A stretch of 64,000 bases of DNA from positions 4,960,001-5,024,000 of the forward strand of contig NZ_CP058552.1 in NCBI RefSeq assembly GCF_013401555.1, in the 5' to 3' direction. Source of the stretch: Paenibacillus sp. E222 (GTDB taxonomy: Bacteria > Bacillota > Bacilli > Paenibacillales > Paenibacillaceae). The notes beneath the pieces were generated by a model, which did not search any database, was not told the origin of the DNA, and saw only the letters and a list, made by a program, of their open reading frames with translations. Positions within the stretch are counted from its first letter, which is position 1; the number at the start of each line of letters is the position of its first letter. This document shows positions 30,702-39,292 of the stretch, one piece after another. The translations under genes were made by a program, and so were the position numbers.

Positions 30702-30811
30702 AAACATAAAAATAATACTTTCATTGTTTTTCAAAGTACACTTTGTCTGTATAAAACAAATAACAATGGTCAATACCACTCACTAATCTGATCACAAAGG
30801 AGAATAGATTA

Positions 30812-31651
30812 GTGAGTATAGAGAAAATCATTCAATTTGTTCAATCATCACACTATGAGCAAATGAACTCGACAGGTGCAAAAGTAAAATTGCTGAGACA
30901 AGCTATTGGTGAATATCAATCATCCCTGGGACTTCAACGACTTGAGTGGACTGAGCATGGTGTTGTTGGAAAATTCATAGCAAATAAACAATATGATATG
31001 AAAAATCCACAATTGTTCGACTTATTAGAGAATCATGGAGTTCTGTCTAAAGTGGTCCGGATTAAATTAAAACAATTAAATGAGACAGAGAAATTATTGC
31101 TTCAAGAATTCTGCACGGCCGGCAACACATATTTAAGATTTACTCCTATTAGAGGAATCGGTGGCCACAATGAAGAGGAACTCATTTTATACAGAAAGTA
31201 TGTAACTAACAAGAATATAAACCACCTCTTAGACCAATGGAAGCATTATAAAAGGATATATTCTAGCTTTGTTGAACATTGGGAATCTATTCGTAATCTG
31301 GCATGTAAGGAGATGTTGAGCACGAATCAGCACAAAGTAACCTTACCTGCAGGAAAGCTAAGTATAGTAATTCCAGATCCAAACATTGATACCGATGCTG
31401 CATATAAAATGGGAGGGGGGAAGCTGCTACAACGAAGCGGAAAGATTAATATGGAACAAGTAAGATTATATGTAGCTAAAGGATACTTTTCATTATCAAA
31501 AGTGTATGAGCTTCTACATGTTCAGAACATCCAAACGAAATATTTGCTTTTAACATTAACGAGTGAGCGTAATATGATGGAGGGACTAGTACAGCAGAAT
31601 AATAGATACTCTTGGATTAACATACAAAGTGAAGCAGCCTGGAAGGAATAA
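30812..31651 (+). CDS. Hypothetical protein, 279 aa
   Basis: A soluble protein that I do not recognise. It starts at GTG 30812 with AAAGGAGA (30797-30804) at good spacing. The N-terminal half is mostly helical and charged. A predicted beta segment near residues 170-190 (KVTLPAGKLSIVIPDPN) is followed by a glycine-rich turn (AYKMGGGKLLQRSGKIN) and a helical region with LSKVYELLHVQ, which could be a winged-helix or HTH. It lies between the HEPN gene and the transposition module, and its codon use is as AT-rich as theirs. A bidirectional terminator separates it from the XRE gene. It might be an accessory gene of the transposon; no function can be assigned. Confidence 0.7.
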   Translation: MSIEKIIQFVQSSHYEQMNSTGAKVKLLRQAIGEYQSSLGLQRLEWTEHGVVGKFIANKQYDMKNPQLFDLLENHGVLSKVVRIKLKQLNETEKLLLQEFCTAGNTYLRFTPIRGIGGHNEEELILYRKYVTNKNINHLLDQWKHYKRIYSSFVEHWESIRNLACKEMLSTNQHKVTLPAGKLSIVIPDPNIDTDAAYKMGGGKLLQRSGKINMEQVRLYVAKGYFSLSKVYELLHVQNIQTKYLLLTLTSERNMMEGLVQQNNRYSWINIQSEAAWKE

Positions 31652-31655
31652 ATGA

Positions 31656-31698
31656 AACACAAAAAAGCCGATGTCAGATACATCGGTTTTTTTGTGTT
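31656..31698. terminator. Bidirectional terminator
   Basis: A 19-bp stem with one G-T pair (31656-31674 with 31680-31698) and loop CAGAT. It has an A run on the left arm and a T run on the right, so it works for both the plus-strand 279-aa gene and the minus-strand XRE gene whose stop codon it overlaps. Confidence 0.92.
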
Positions 31699-32038
31699 AA
31701 CTATCGAAAAATTCAGATAAGAGCAGGTTAACCTTTTTTAGATCGGAAGATTTCATAGGCCAAAGCTTCTCATTGATTTCGTTTAGCAATTTCTCTTTAT
31801 CATTTTTGCCAGTCTTAACATATTTGCTGTAAAAAAAGAGTTCATGGACATTGACTTGAAGAGCATCCGCAATTTTCTGAAGATTTAACAAGGTAATATT
31901 TTTCTCAGCACGTTCAACGCCCCCGATGTAGGAGAAGTGAAAACCAGCCATTTCGCCTAATTCTTCCTGTGAATATCCTTGTTTTTTTCGTAATTCGCGG
32001 ACACGTTGTCCTACTAATCTTAAAACAGGTTCGTTCAT
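31697..32038 (-). CDS. XRE family regulator, 113 aa
   Basis: A Cro/C1-type HTH at residues 8-62 (LVGQRVRELRKKQGYSQEEL, then GAVERAEKN-like VERAEKNITLLNLQKIADAL), followed by a charged C-terminal tail that may dimerise. AGAGG at 32046-32050 (complement) favours ATG 32038 over the GTG at 32044, which would leave almost no spacing. It is divergent from the small Mu-C-like gene at 32168 and probably controls it and itself. XRE regulators of this length commonly control mobile elements and restriction or toxin genes. Confidence 0.87.
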   Translation of the reverse strand: MNEPVLRLVGQRVRELRKKQGYSQEELGEMAGFHFSYIGGVERAEKNITLLNLQKIADALQVNVHELFFYSKYVKTGKNDKEKLLNEINEKLWPMKSSDLKKVNLLLSEFFDS

Positions 32039-32167
32039 TGCCACACCTCTAATTCAGTCTAAACAATGGGAAACCTTCGATACATTAATGTATATGGATT
32101 ATTTAATTAAAATAATATGTTTATATATCATTTTATCTGGACATAAATGATAAAGGAGGTGGAGAGG

Positions 32168-32494
32168 ATGATAAGTCACTTAAGAGCAGATATTGGAATT
32201 GCTACCGTAACAGCTCAAGGAATTATATTTAATGGCAGATTATACACGAACAGTGCAGTGATTAAGAAGAAATGGTTTGTGCTAGCGAGAGAGGAAGGAG
32301 AGTGGAAGATACCCGTAGTGTACTTACACAACTATTATGAAGCCATAATTATTATATCTTTAAAACACCAGGAGGTAAGTCTGGCCACATGGGTTAATGT
32401 TAGAGATTTGAATTTGGAAGAAGTAGAACACTATCATAAGCAATTAAACCAGTTAAAGGAGCTGAAGAAAAACATAACTGGACAGATAAACTAG
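32168..32494 (+). CDS. Stand-alone Mu-transposase C-terminal-like barrel protein
   Basis: A 108-residue protein whose first 75 residues, with TVTAQGIIFNGRLYTNSAV, follow the pattern of the beta-barrel at the end of TnsB/TniA/Mu transposases (a GI-x-FNG-x-xY core, then short strands). The TnsB here has the equivalent stretch YIQFEGAEYRSERLANSAYL. Residues 78-108 form a helix resembling transposase tails. No catalytic core is present. GGAGG 8 bp before ATG 32168 decides the start. It could bind transposon DNA or TnsC as a regulator, or be a leftover transposase end, but it has its own ribosome site and regulator. The similarity is by eye and needs a profile search. Confidence 0.55.
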   Translation: MISHLRADIGIATVTAQGIIFNGRLYTNSAVIKKKWFVLAREEGEWKIPVVYLHNYYEAIIIISLKHQEVSLATWVNVRDLNLEEVEHYHKQLNQLKELKKNITGQIN

Positions 32495-32559
32495 GAGCTA
32501 TTATTTGAAAAACCAAAAGAGCCTCATCTGGCTTAGATAAGGCCACCTTGTAATGAAGT

Positions 32560-33660
32560 TCATTTGATAATACTAGACAAAATTAAATACTTCTCCACTG
32601 CTTCAATATTTCGTTGGGCCAATTGCTGCTTTGTGTTTCTCACAGTATTTTTTTCAGCATACAGTAGACCAAAAGAATGGGTAAGTTGCCTAGTGGTCAC
32701 TTCCGAGGCACCGAATTTTGAAGCATACTTTTTAACAAAAACTTGAATAGTCCTTTTAGAAATTCGTTTCCCGTGTACTTCACCATTGCTCTTAGCTAAA
32801 AAGAATGCTTCTTCCTCATTTTGAGGATTATAAAATTTCGTTCTCGTATTCATGTATTCAATAAGGTATTGTTTAGCTTTTTCCCCAAACATAACTTTAT
32901 GTCTCATTCTGACTTTGGCTTGTTGTCTCGTGATTAGGATATAGTTATCGATCAGATTTAAATCATTTATGTCCATATTAACTAAATCACTTACAATTAA
33001 GCCGGATTCCAAAAGTAATGTAATAATACTCACATCTCTGGCTCGATTTTGAATATAGAACCACTGAGCTTGGAGGTTATTCTGCTCAGAAACTCCTTCC
33101 TGAACGAATTGAACAAATTGATAGATCTCATTAAATCTTAAAACTTTGTTTTGCATCTGACGAGCAACTTCCATTGGACCTTTGGGCCTCTCCATAGTAA
33201 ATGTAGCAAACCAATTACGGCGTAAAACTGGAACCCCCTTGATCTCAAACTCGAGATGTATGAAGCTAAATAATGAACGTAATGCGTTAAACTTACGTAC
33301 CATAGAGCTATATTGCAAATTTCTTGACACATATAGATGGTCAACAAATTGCTCCACATGCTCACGTTTAATATCATTAAACAACTCCAATTTCAGCTCA
33401 CTTTCTGATGCAACGTATGGCCAGAGTTTTGGTCTGATCCAACTAAAGAATATACGAAAATCCCTTGAGTATTCTAATAGACTTGAAGGCGAGACGTTCT
33501 CATCTAGCTTCTGCTCAATAAAGTTAGTAACTACCTTAGGCAGCTCATTTGCTATGTCTGATAGTTTTTCTAAATCACGATATTCTTGTACCTTCATAAC
33601 CTGAACCACATCCTTAATTCTTTTCTGGCTGTGTTCCCATTTTGCCCTTGATTTATACAT
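32560..33660 (-). CDS. Tyrosine-recombinase-like protein lacking catalytic residues
   Basis: A 366-residue protein with a SAM-like N-terminal domain (about 40-140) and a phage-integrase fold. The landmarks of the active site are in place but altered: TGLR-type motif I reads SGLIVSDL (Ile222 for Arg), the HxxRH box reads RQLTH (Arg324 and Thr327 for His and Arg; His328 kept), and LGH reads LAQ. The Tyr at 358 (EKYLI) remains. Such a protein should bind DNA but not recombine it. It begins immediately after the stop codon of an XRE gene (TAA-ATG), so the two are one unit, transcribed away from tnsA 370 bp off. I infer an accessory or regulatory role in the transposon. No ribosome site of its own; it depends on coupling. 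Confidence 0.8.
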   Translation of the reverse strand: MYKSRAKWEHSQKRIKDVVQVMKVQEYRDLEKLSDIANELPKVVTNFIEQKLDENVSPSSLLEYSRDFRIFFSWIRPKLWPYVASESELKLELFNDIKREHVEQFVDHLYVSRNLQYSSMVRKFNALRSLFSFIHLEFEIKGVPVLRRNWFATFTMERPKGPMEVARQMQNKVLRFNEIYQFVQFVQEGVSEQNNLQAQWFYIQNRARDVSIITLLLESGLIVSDLVNMDINDLNLIDNYILITRQQAKVRMRHKVMFGEKAKQYLIEYMNTRTKFYNPQNEEEAFFLAKSNGEVHGKRISKRTIQVFVKKYASKFGASEVTTRQLTHSFGLLYAEKNTVRNTKQQLAQRNIEAVEKYLILSSIIK

Positions 33661-33903
33661 TTATGATTTATTTCTTCCTTCATACGATTGGTTATTAAAT
33701 AAAGATTCCAGAGGAATTTCTAGAATATGAAGTAGCAAATATAAGTTATATGCACTGATCATATGCCTACCTCGCTCAATGTTTGCTAGGGAAGAGCGGG
33801 CAAGAGGGTAACTCTGACAAATCTCTTCTTGTGTTTGCTTTTTCGATTTCCGAAGGTCTCGTAGACATTCTCCTAGCCACTTATAGAACTGTTCTTCTGA
33901 CAT
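33661..33903 (-). CDS. XRE family regulator, 80 aa
   Basis: A compact HTH protein (WLGECLRDLRKSKKQTQEEI, then PLARSSLANIERGRHMISAY) with no further domain. GGAGGGG upstream of ATG 33903 decides the start. Its stop codon abuts the start codon of the recombinase-like gene. It stands 130 bp from tnsA in divergent orientation, where a repressor of both transcripts would be expected. Confidence 0.87.
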   Translation of the reverse strand: MSEEQFYKWLGECLRDLRKSKKQTQEEICQSYPLARSSLANIERGRHMISAYNLYLLLHILEIPLESLFNNQSYEGRNKS

Positions 33904-34032
33904 TTGAACCCCTCCGTCTATAATTCTATTACTTCTTAGTATGTTCATAGATAGGCACTAGTTATACATAGAGAGTATAAAAAAGCGTTTCTTTGTTCAT
34001 AACTTAAACAAATTATGAAAGGGATGTTCTTT

Positions 34033-34710
34033 GTGAAGAAAAATCAAGACATTAAGTATCATCCTCTCAAGATATTACGCAGTAAGAAATATGGAAATAA
34101 TTATTGGATTTCACGTGGAAACAAAGTAAATAAACGCAATATTGAGCTGTACAGTGATTTGGAATTTGATCACTGGCTTACTGTGGAAACAAATCCGGAG
34201 GTTTTAACGTATTGTGAGCAACCTTTGCAAATATCATATGTTTTAAAAGGGCACTTACGTACAAGCATATTCGATATGTGGACTTTGAATCAGGATGGTA
34301 AGGAAACCTTTATAGAAGTCAAATATGAGAAAGAACTTACTTCAAATCATCCTAAATATGATCGAACCAAACGTCAGATTGAGGCACAACAAGAATGGTG
34401 CAGATTAAATCACAAAGCCTATGAAGTTCGCACTGAGAAAACCATTAGAAGGGGGCGGCATTCAATAGAAAACAGGAAATCCATTGTCACAGCAGTTCTG
34501 AATAGTGAAAAGCCCGCTTGTATCTCAGATGTATTGGCTTCCATAACGGTGCGTAACAAGAAGATTCAAGAAATCATCAAAGAGATATCTTGTTTTCCAG
34601 CAGACGATGTAAATTTGGCACTCAAGTGGTTATATTACACGGGCAATCTCACAGTAGACATTGAAAACCAAATTTGGGGAAGCCAAATGGAGGTATGTAA
34701 AAATGAGTAG
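34033..34710 (+). CDS. tnsA: TnsA-like endonuclease subunit of Tn7-type transposase
   Basis: A 225-residue protein (Tn7 TnsA is 273). The PD-(D/E)XK-type active site is complete: Glu44 in SDLEFDHW, Asp81 in SIFDMW and Glu95-x-Lys97 in FIEVK. TnsA cuts the 5' strands at the transposon ends, so the element should move by cut-and-paste rather than copy. A C-terminal helical part would contact TnsC. GTG 34033 is preferred because GAAAGGG precedes it at good distance; ATG 34015 is in frame but without a ribosome site. It overlaps tnsB by 8 bp (ATGAGTAG), a sign of coupled translation. Confidence 0.9.
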   Translation: MKKNQDIKYHPLKILRSKKYGNNYWISRGNKVNKRNIELYSDLEFDHWLTVETNPEVLTYCEQPLQISYVLKGHLRTSIFDMWTLNQDGKETFIEVKYEKELTSNHPKYDRTKRQIEAQQEWCRLNHKAYEVRTEKTIRRGRHSIENRKSIVTAVLNSEKPACISDVLASITVRNKKIQEIIKEISCFPADDVNLALKWLYYTGNLTVDIENQIWGSQMEVCKNE

Positions 34711-36679
34711 ATCACGTATCTATGAACAAAGTGGATTAGAGCAGGAACAAATTAATCCTGTACATTGGCCCAGTGTTGATGAAAGTTCAATTAAGGAGCC
34801 GATGCGTACGAATTACATTCAGCGTAAAAAAGCCGTTAATATGTACTTTAGTAGAGATAGATTAGAGGAAATCCAAGAAGTGACTGGAGTTTCTCCTCGA
34901 AACTTGAGAAGGTTAGTTCAACGATGCATGCAGTATGATCGAGATGGTGTCGTTATAGGATTTCGGGGATTAATTCCACAGAAAAACGTAAAAGTGTACC
35001 AACTTGACGTATTTAATAAAAATCAAAATAACGATCGAAAAACAGGTGAATTTAATCGATTCCTTGATATTCATCCTGATATTAGAGAACTAATCGAAGA
35101 TTTATTTCTGGGAAGAAAGAATCGCTCCCTGGAGCCGGTAATGAAAGTAAAGCACGTCCACAAACGATTTATAGAAGAATGTCGGTCAAAAGGAGTAACT
35201 TACTCAGATTATCCCCTTAATACAGAATGGATGGGATATAAAGCAGTACAACGTTACCTTAAGCAATTAGCTCTACAGAATTTCAGGAAATCCGTCGCTC
35301 GACATGGCAATGATGCAATGCAAAAAGCAAGACATGTTGGAGAGGAAACACAAAACCACATTTCAAAGTTATTCCCCTTCCAAGAAGTTCAGTTTGATGC
35401 TCATCGAATCGATGGTTTTTTTGCAATAGATTTGACTACACCTGATGGAGATCTGGTAACTAAGCTTCTGGAGCGTTTTTGGATTCTAACAATTATTGAC
35501 GTGGCTAGTCGTAACATTCTGGGATACTCCATAAGTTTGAGTAAAGAATATAGCGCCAGTGATGTCATGCACTGCGTTCGTAATTCAGTTATGCCACATA
35601 AGCAGTTAGAGCTGACAATACCTGGTTTATCGTATCAATCTGTTGGTGGATTCCCATCAGAAAAGTTTCCTAAACTAACCTGGGCAGTTTGGGATGTGAT
35701 TTGTTTAGATAATGCTAAATCACATTATGCCAAAATGGTAAAAGATCGACTGGACAACTTAATTGGTTGTTCTATGAATTTAGGGCCTGTAGCACTACCA
35801 ATGAGAAGGGGCATTATTGAAAGATTCTTCAAAACACTGGAGGAAAATGGATTTCATCGTCTACCAAATACTACGGGTAACGGGCCAAATGATCCACGAA
35901 GAAACAATCCTGAGCAGAAGGCTCTTCGCCTAAACATTACCTATGATCATTTAAAACAACTGATTGATGTACTGATTTCTAATTACAATGGCACTCCTCA
36001 TGGTGGAATTTATCACCAAACACCTCTCGAACTTTTGGAAAAAAGAATGAAGACAACTGGATTAATGCCAAGACGTCTTGAAGAAGCCAAACGATCGGAG
36101 TTGCTTTTTATGCAGACTACTCAAAAAAGAACTGTAAGAGGCTCTTTAAAATCCGGTAAGAAGCCGTACATCCAGTTTGAGGGCGCTGAGTATCGAAGTG
36201 AAAGGCTTGCTAACTCAGCTTACTTGTTAAACACAGAACTTGTGCTACATGTAAACGTGGATGACATTCGAACGTTAAAGGCTTTTCTTCCAGATGGAAG
36301 TGAATTTGGTTATTTAACAGTAGCCGGCCGATGGTCACTTACAGCTCACTCTCTACAAACTAGAAAAGCCATTAACTCTCTAGTTCAAAGAAAACTTCTC
36401 CACTACACTACGTGGGATGATCCTATTTTCGTTTACACTGACTATCTCATGCGTACAAAAAAATCAAGGAATATGACAAATAAAATTACTCAAGTTCATG
36501 AAGTAAGTAAATATGAACCTTCAAATTTACCCAAAGAACAAACTAAAGGTTTGGAAGAAGCCCATCGACAAAACGAGTTATTAGATAACGTAAGAGAAGA
36601 GCAACTCAAAAAAGAGAAATTAAATGAAATGGATATATACGATCAACTATTGAAACAATTCAAAACAAAATCATTTTAA
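34703..36679 (+). CDS. tnsB: TnsB-like DDE transposase subunit
   Basis: A 658-residue transposase (Tn7 TnsB is 702). N-terminal HTH domains (LEEIQEVTGVSPRNLRRLVQ) bind the end repeats. The rve core carries Asp232 (VQFDAHRI), Asp336 (VICLDNAKSHY) and Glu373 (GIIERFFKTLE), all intact. A Mu-transposase C-terminal barrel (about 490-560) and a charged coiled tail follow; the tail should touch TnsC. It joins the 3' ends to target DNA. GGAGGT 8 bp upstream fixes ATG 34703; an open extension of 14 codons has no ribosome site. Second gene of the operon, 18 bp before tnsC. Confidence 0.93.
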   Translation: MSRSRIYEQSGLEQEQINPVHWPSVDESSIKEPMRTNYIQRKKAVNMYFSRDRLEEIQEVTGVSPRNLRRLVQRCMQYDRDGVVIGFRGLIPQKNVKVYQLDVFNKNQNNDRKTGEFNRFLDIHPDIRELIEDLFLGRKNRSLEPVMKVKHVHKRFIEECRSKGVTYSDYPLNTEWMGYKAVQRYLKQLALQNFRKSVARHGNDAMQKARHVGEETQNHISKLFPFQEVQFDAHRIDGFFAIDLTTPDGDLVTKLLERFWILTIIDVASRNILGYSISLSKEYSASDVMHCVRNSVMPHKQLELTIPGLSYQSVGGFPSEKFPKLTWAVWDVICLDNAKSHYAKMVKDRLDNLIGCSMNLGPVALPMRRGIIERFFKTLEENGFHRLPNTTGNGPNDPRRNNPEQKALRLNITYDHLKQLIDVLISNYNGTPHGGIYHQTPLELLEKRMKTTGLMPRRLEEAKRSELLFMQTTQKRTVRGSLKSGKKPYIQFEGAEYRSERLANSAYLLNTELVLHVNVDDIRTLKAFLPDGSEFGYLTVAGRWSLTAHSLQTRKAINSLVQRKLLHYTTWDDPIFVYTDYLMRTKKSRNMTNKITQVHEVSKYEPSNLPKEQTKGLEEAHRQNELLDNVREEQLKKEKLNEMDIYDQLLKQFKTKSF

Positions 36680-36697
36680 TAAAGGAGATATTTTCAC

Positions 36698-37681
36698 ATG
36701 AACAAACCCACGGTTCGTATCGGAACACATCCGATTGAAATTGGTCACTATCTGCTGCCAACTAAAGAAGTTCTTCGACTAATTGAAAGTTTAAAAAAAA
36801 TTGTTATGAATCGCTTACCTGGGATGATTGTATATGGGCGCCCTAGAATAGGAAAAACATTTGCAATAAAATTTGCAATTGAAAATTTCCCCACATACAT
36901 CGAAGCTCCTTTACCAATCTTGATTGCTAATACCAACTCTTATAAAGTTCCTAGCGAAGAAAAGTTTTTTGTTGACATGTTAAATGATTTTAAGTTTCCT
37001 TTTATAAATAGAAGAAAGCCATCCGATTTGCGAAACCAAATTGTCAATCTGTTAATGGAGAAAGCTGAAAAGTCCCGTTTAAGAAGAATTATACTTATCA
37101 TGGACGAAGCGCACCGGCTAACTGAGTACCATTATAACTGGTTAATGGATATCTATAATCAGTTGGATCGTGAGAAGATAAGTATGTCAGTGATATCGGT
37201 TGGGCAAGAGGAACTGTTGGGAAGACGAACATTCTTTCTCGAACAAAAAAAGTCACAGATTATTGGTCGCTTTATGACTCATGAACATCGTTTTTTTGGT
37301 CTTACTTCCGTTGAGGAAATAAAGCGTGTTCTGCGATGCTATGATGAACCAGACATATCTTGCTATCCAGAAAATAGTGGATGGAGCTACACACGTTACT
37401 TTTTTCCTGAGGGATTTCAAAAGGGTTATCGACTTGAGATGGATGCTGATACAATTTATCAACAATTTATGTCACTTCGAAAAGAACATGGAGTATCTTC
37501 TGATCTAGAAATTCCGATGGAATATTTTACTTATGGCATTGAAAATGCGTTGAAAATTTATGGATCACATGGCGAACAGTTAGATTGGATTACTTCACAA
37601 CATTGGTTGGAAGCAATTAAGCTTTCTGGTTACATTGAATCTGAGATTTATATGGCATTAGCACACAAGGGAGCTAACTAA
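36698..37681 (+). CDS. tnsC: TnsC/TniB-like AAA+ ATPase
   Basis: A 327-residue AAA+ protein, closer in size to TniB (about 300) than to Tn7 TnsC (555). It has Walker A GRPRIGKT (47-54), Walker B IILIMDEAH (Asp136, Glu137) and a sensor I region VISVGQEELLGRR. It would polymerise on target DNA marked by TniQ and recruit TnsA-TnsB. AAAGGAG precedes ATG 36698. The stop codon touches the tniQ start. Confidence 0.92.
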   Translation: MNKPTVRIGTHPIEIGHYLLPTKEVLRLIESLKKIVMNRLPGMIVYGRPRIGKTFAIKFAIENFPTYIEAPLPILIANTNSYKVPSEEKFFVDMLNDFKFPFINRRKPSDLRNQIVNLLMEKAEKSRLRRIILIMDEAHRLTEYHYNWLMDIYNQLDREKISMSVISVGQEELLGRRTFFLEQKKSQIIGRFMTHEHRFFGLTSVEEIKRVLRCYDEPDISCYPENSGWSYTRYFFPEGFQKGYRLEMDADTIYQQFMSLRKEHGVSSDLEIPMEYFTYGIENALKIYGSHGEQLDWITSQHWLEAIKLSGYIESEIYMALAHKGAN

Positions 37682-39160
37682 ATGAACGTCATTTGGAGAA
37701 AAGAATGGCTTTATGAATATGAGTCACCCTGGTCTGTATTCGAGAAATTAACTCTAGTTAACTTAGCTGATCGAAACGAATTACTTCGTTATTTTGGAAA
37801 TGAAAATATAAAAAACGTAAAGCATGACGTTGGTGATAAAAAGAGAGAGCTTATGGAATTGAAAAGTTTCAATGAAGAATTACTATATCAAACTTTAAAA
37901 ATTAATCTAAAGGAACACAATAATCATATCATTCAATCCTTGATTAAGCCTTTTCATGGTTTGTATAGTTCCTGGGAGCATTGGTTTTACAAAGACCTGC
38001 ATTGGTGTGAACGTTGTTTAAGCGGGGGATATCATTCTTGGTTTCATCAGTTTAAACTCTTTAACGAATGTGTATTTCATAAGAGTAAGTTGCTTAACTC
38101 ATGCCCTAAATGTAGAGAGAAAATACCATTCTTGTTAACAAACAAACAATTGGGTCATGCATTTATGTGTAAGTGTGGGTATTCTCTCGCACACTTACAT
38201 TCATCTAGTTGGAATGAATGGATGGGACCGAACAATCTGGACCAAAATATACTCCGATGGCTTCAAAACTCAGATGATAATAAAAATCAGTTTAAATGGA
38301 TCATTCATGCACAACACTGCAACTTAAAATCGTTAATCAAAGCTTCTCCAGAGGAAACTATTGAATTTGACGATTCTAACCCTGTTCAGCATGATCAATA
38401 TTTTTCCAGCCCATTTCAAAATAAATTATTACGTGTTTGTTCCGCTGCATACCAGAGAGTAGAGGAAGAACTACTAACAACTGTATTGGAGGAACATAGA
38501 CATTGTATTTCTCAACTAATGGAACTCAAAAAAACAGATGAATTAGCTGATTTCCCGACTATATGTACATATGCATATGCCTATGTATTTTGGAGAAAAT
38601 CTCTGTTGAACAAAGAGTATTTTTACTGTGATACCCTGTGTAGAACAGTAGATAATGATTCTTTTTATAGAGGACCATTGATCATAAGAGATCACTTAGA
38701 ATACTTTGCGGACCAAATCATTAGTTATCAAATGAGAAGTGCAGGGGGGATTAATCAGAACGTATTATTCTGGGTATTAGAAAAGATAATAACTAAATTT
38801 AGTGCAAACTTTTTTATTGATTGGTTGAAAGTTGCAGGCGAAAGAAGTATGGAAGCCAGTGTACCTCAATGGAACGAAATTGAACAAATAAGAGATAACA
38901 GTTTCCCAAACATAGCAATAAAATATATTAAATGTGAAAATTCTTCATCAAGCTCAATTGAGTTTTATCATCTAGATGAAATTCAATCGGGATCTAAATG
39001 GAAATGTCCGCATCAGGATGAGCGTAACAAAGAAGAGATTAAATCCATGAAATCTTTTACACCTCAGAAAATCGCAATGCTCGTTATGAGTAACCCTAAT
39101 GAGGAGAACTTAAAGCTACAAAAGTCAGTTGATAAATATGTGAAAAGATTAAGTTTTTAA
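37682..39160 (+). CDS. tniQ: TniQ/TnsD-like target-selection protein
   Basis: A 492-residue protein (TnsD is 508). The TniQ zinc-binding region is plain: Cys109-x2-Cys112, Cys130-x2-His133, Cys141-x2-Cys144 and Cys163/Cys165. The long C-terminal part (about 200-490) is helical and would read the target DNA, as in TnsD-type site-specific homing. That size argues for a TnsD-like homing protein rather than a short CRISPR-guided TniQ, and there is no Cas gene or array here. Starts immediately after the tnsC stop (TAA-ATG). Followed by a strong terminator and the end repeats. Confidence 0.9.
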   Translation: MNVIWRKEWLYEYESPWSVFEKLTLVNLADRNELLRYFGNENIKNVKHDVGDKKRELMELKSFNEELLYQTLKINLKEHNNHIIQSLIKPFHGLYSSWEHWFYKDLHWCERCLSGGYHSWFHQFKLFNECVFHKSKLLNSCPKCREKIPFLLTNKQLGHAFMCKCGYSLAHLHSSSWNEWMGPNNLDQNILRWLQNSDDNKNQFKWIIHAQHCNLKSLIKASPEETIEFDDSNPVQHDQYFSSPFQNKLLRVCSAAYQRVEEELLTTVLEEHRHCISQLMELKKTDELADFPTICTYAYAYVFWRKSLLNKEYFYCDTLCRTVDNDSFYRGPLIIRDHLEYFADQIISYQMRSAGGINQNVLFWVLEKIITKFSANFFIDWLKVAGERSMEASVPQWNEIEQIRDNSFPNIAIKYIKCENSSSSSIEFYHLDEIQSGSKWKCPHQDERNKEEIKSMKSFTPQKIAMLVMSNPNEENLKLQKSVDKYVKRLSF

Positions 39161-39198
39161 ACCCCATTAATTTTCATTTTAAAATTAATGGGGTTTTT
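39159..39198 (+). terminator. Rho-independent terminator after tniQ
   Basis: A perfect 16-bp stem (39159-39174 with 39181-39196; core ACCCCATTAATTTT) with 6-nt loop CATTTT and a T run to 39198. Confidence 0.95.
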
Positions 39199-39251
39199 AT
39201 ATGTAATAAGCGTTAAAAAAATGAAGGGAAGAACAACGTCAATCGTCAATG

Positions 39252-39292
39252 GGTACAAGTTCTTGTCCTTTAACGGTACAAGTTCTTGTCCT
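39252..39292 (+). repeat. Two 18-bp direct repeats, probable TnsB sites at transposon right end
   Basis: GGTACAAGTTCTTGTCCT occurs at 39252-39269 and 39275-39292, 5 nt apart. Each copy has ACAAG/CTTGT dyad halves. Six bases later comes GACA (39295-39298), so read inward the end is TGTCTGAGGACAAG and on, the layout of Tn7/Tn5053-type termini: TGT, then short tandem TnsB sites. Confidence 0.65.

Noticed and set aside
30744..30777. TGTCTG followed by ACAA and AAC motifs as the left end of the Tn7-like element
   Set aside because: Only the first six bases match the right terminus; the 18-bp repeat is not present and no inverted tandem follows.
39252..39292. Start of a CRISPR array
   Set aside because: Only two repeats with a 5-nt gap, far too short for spacers.
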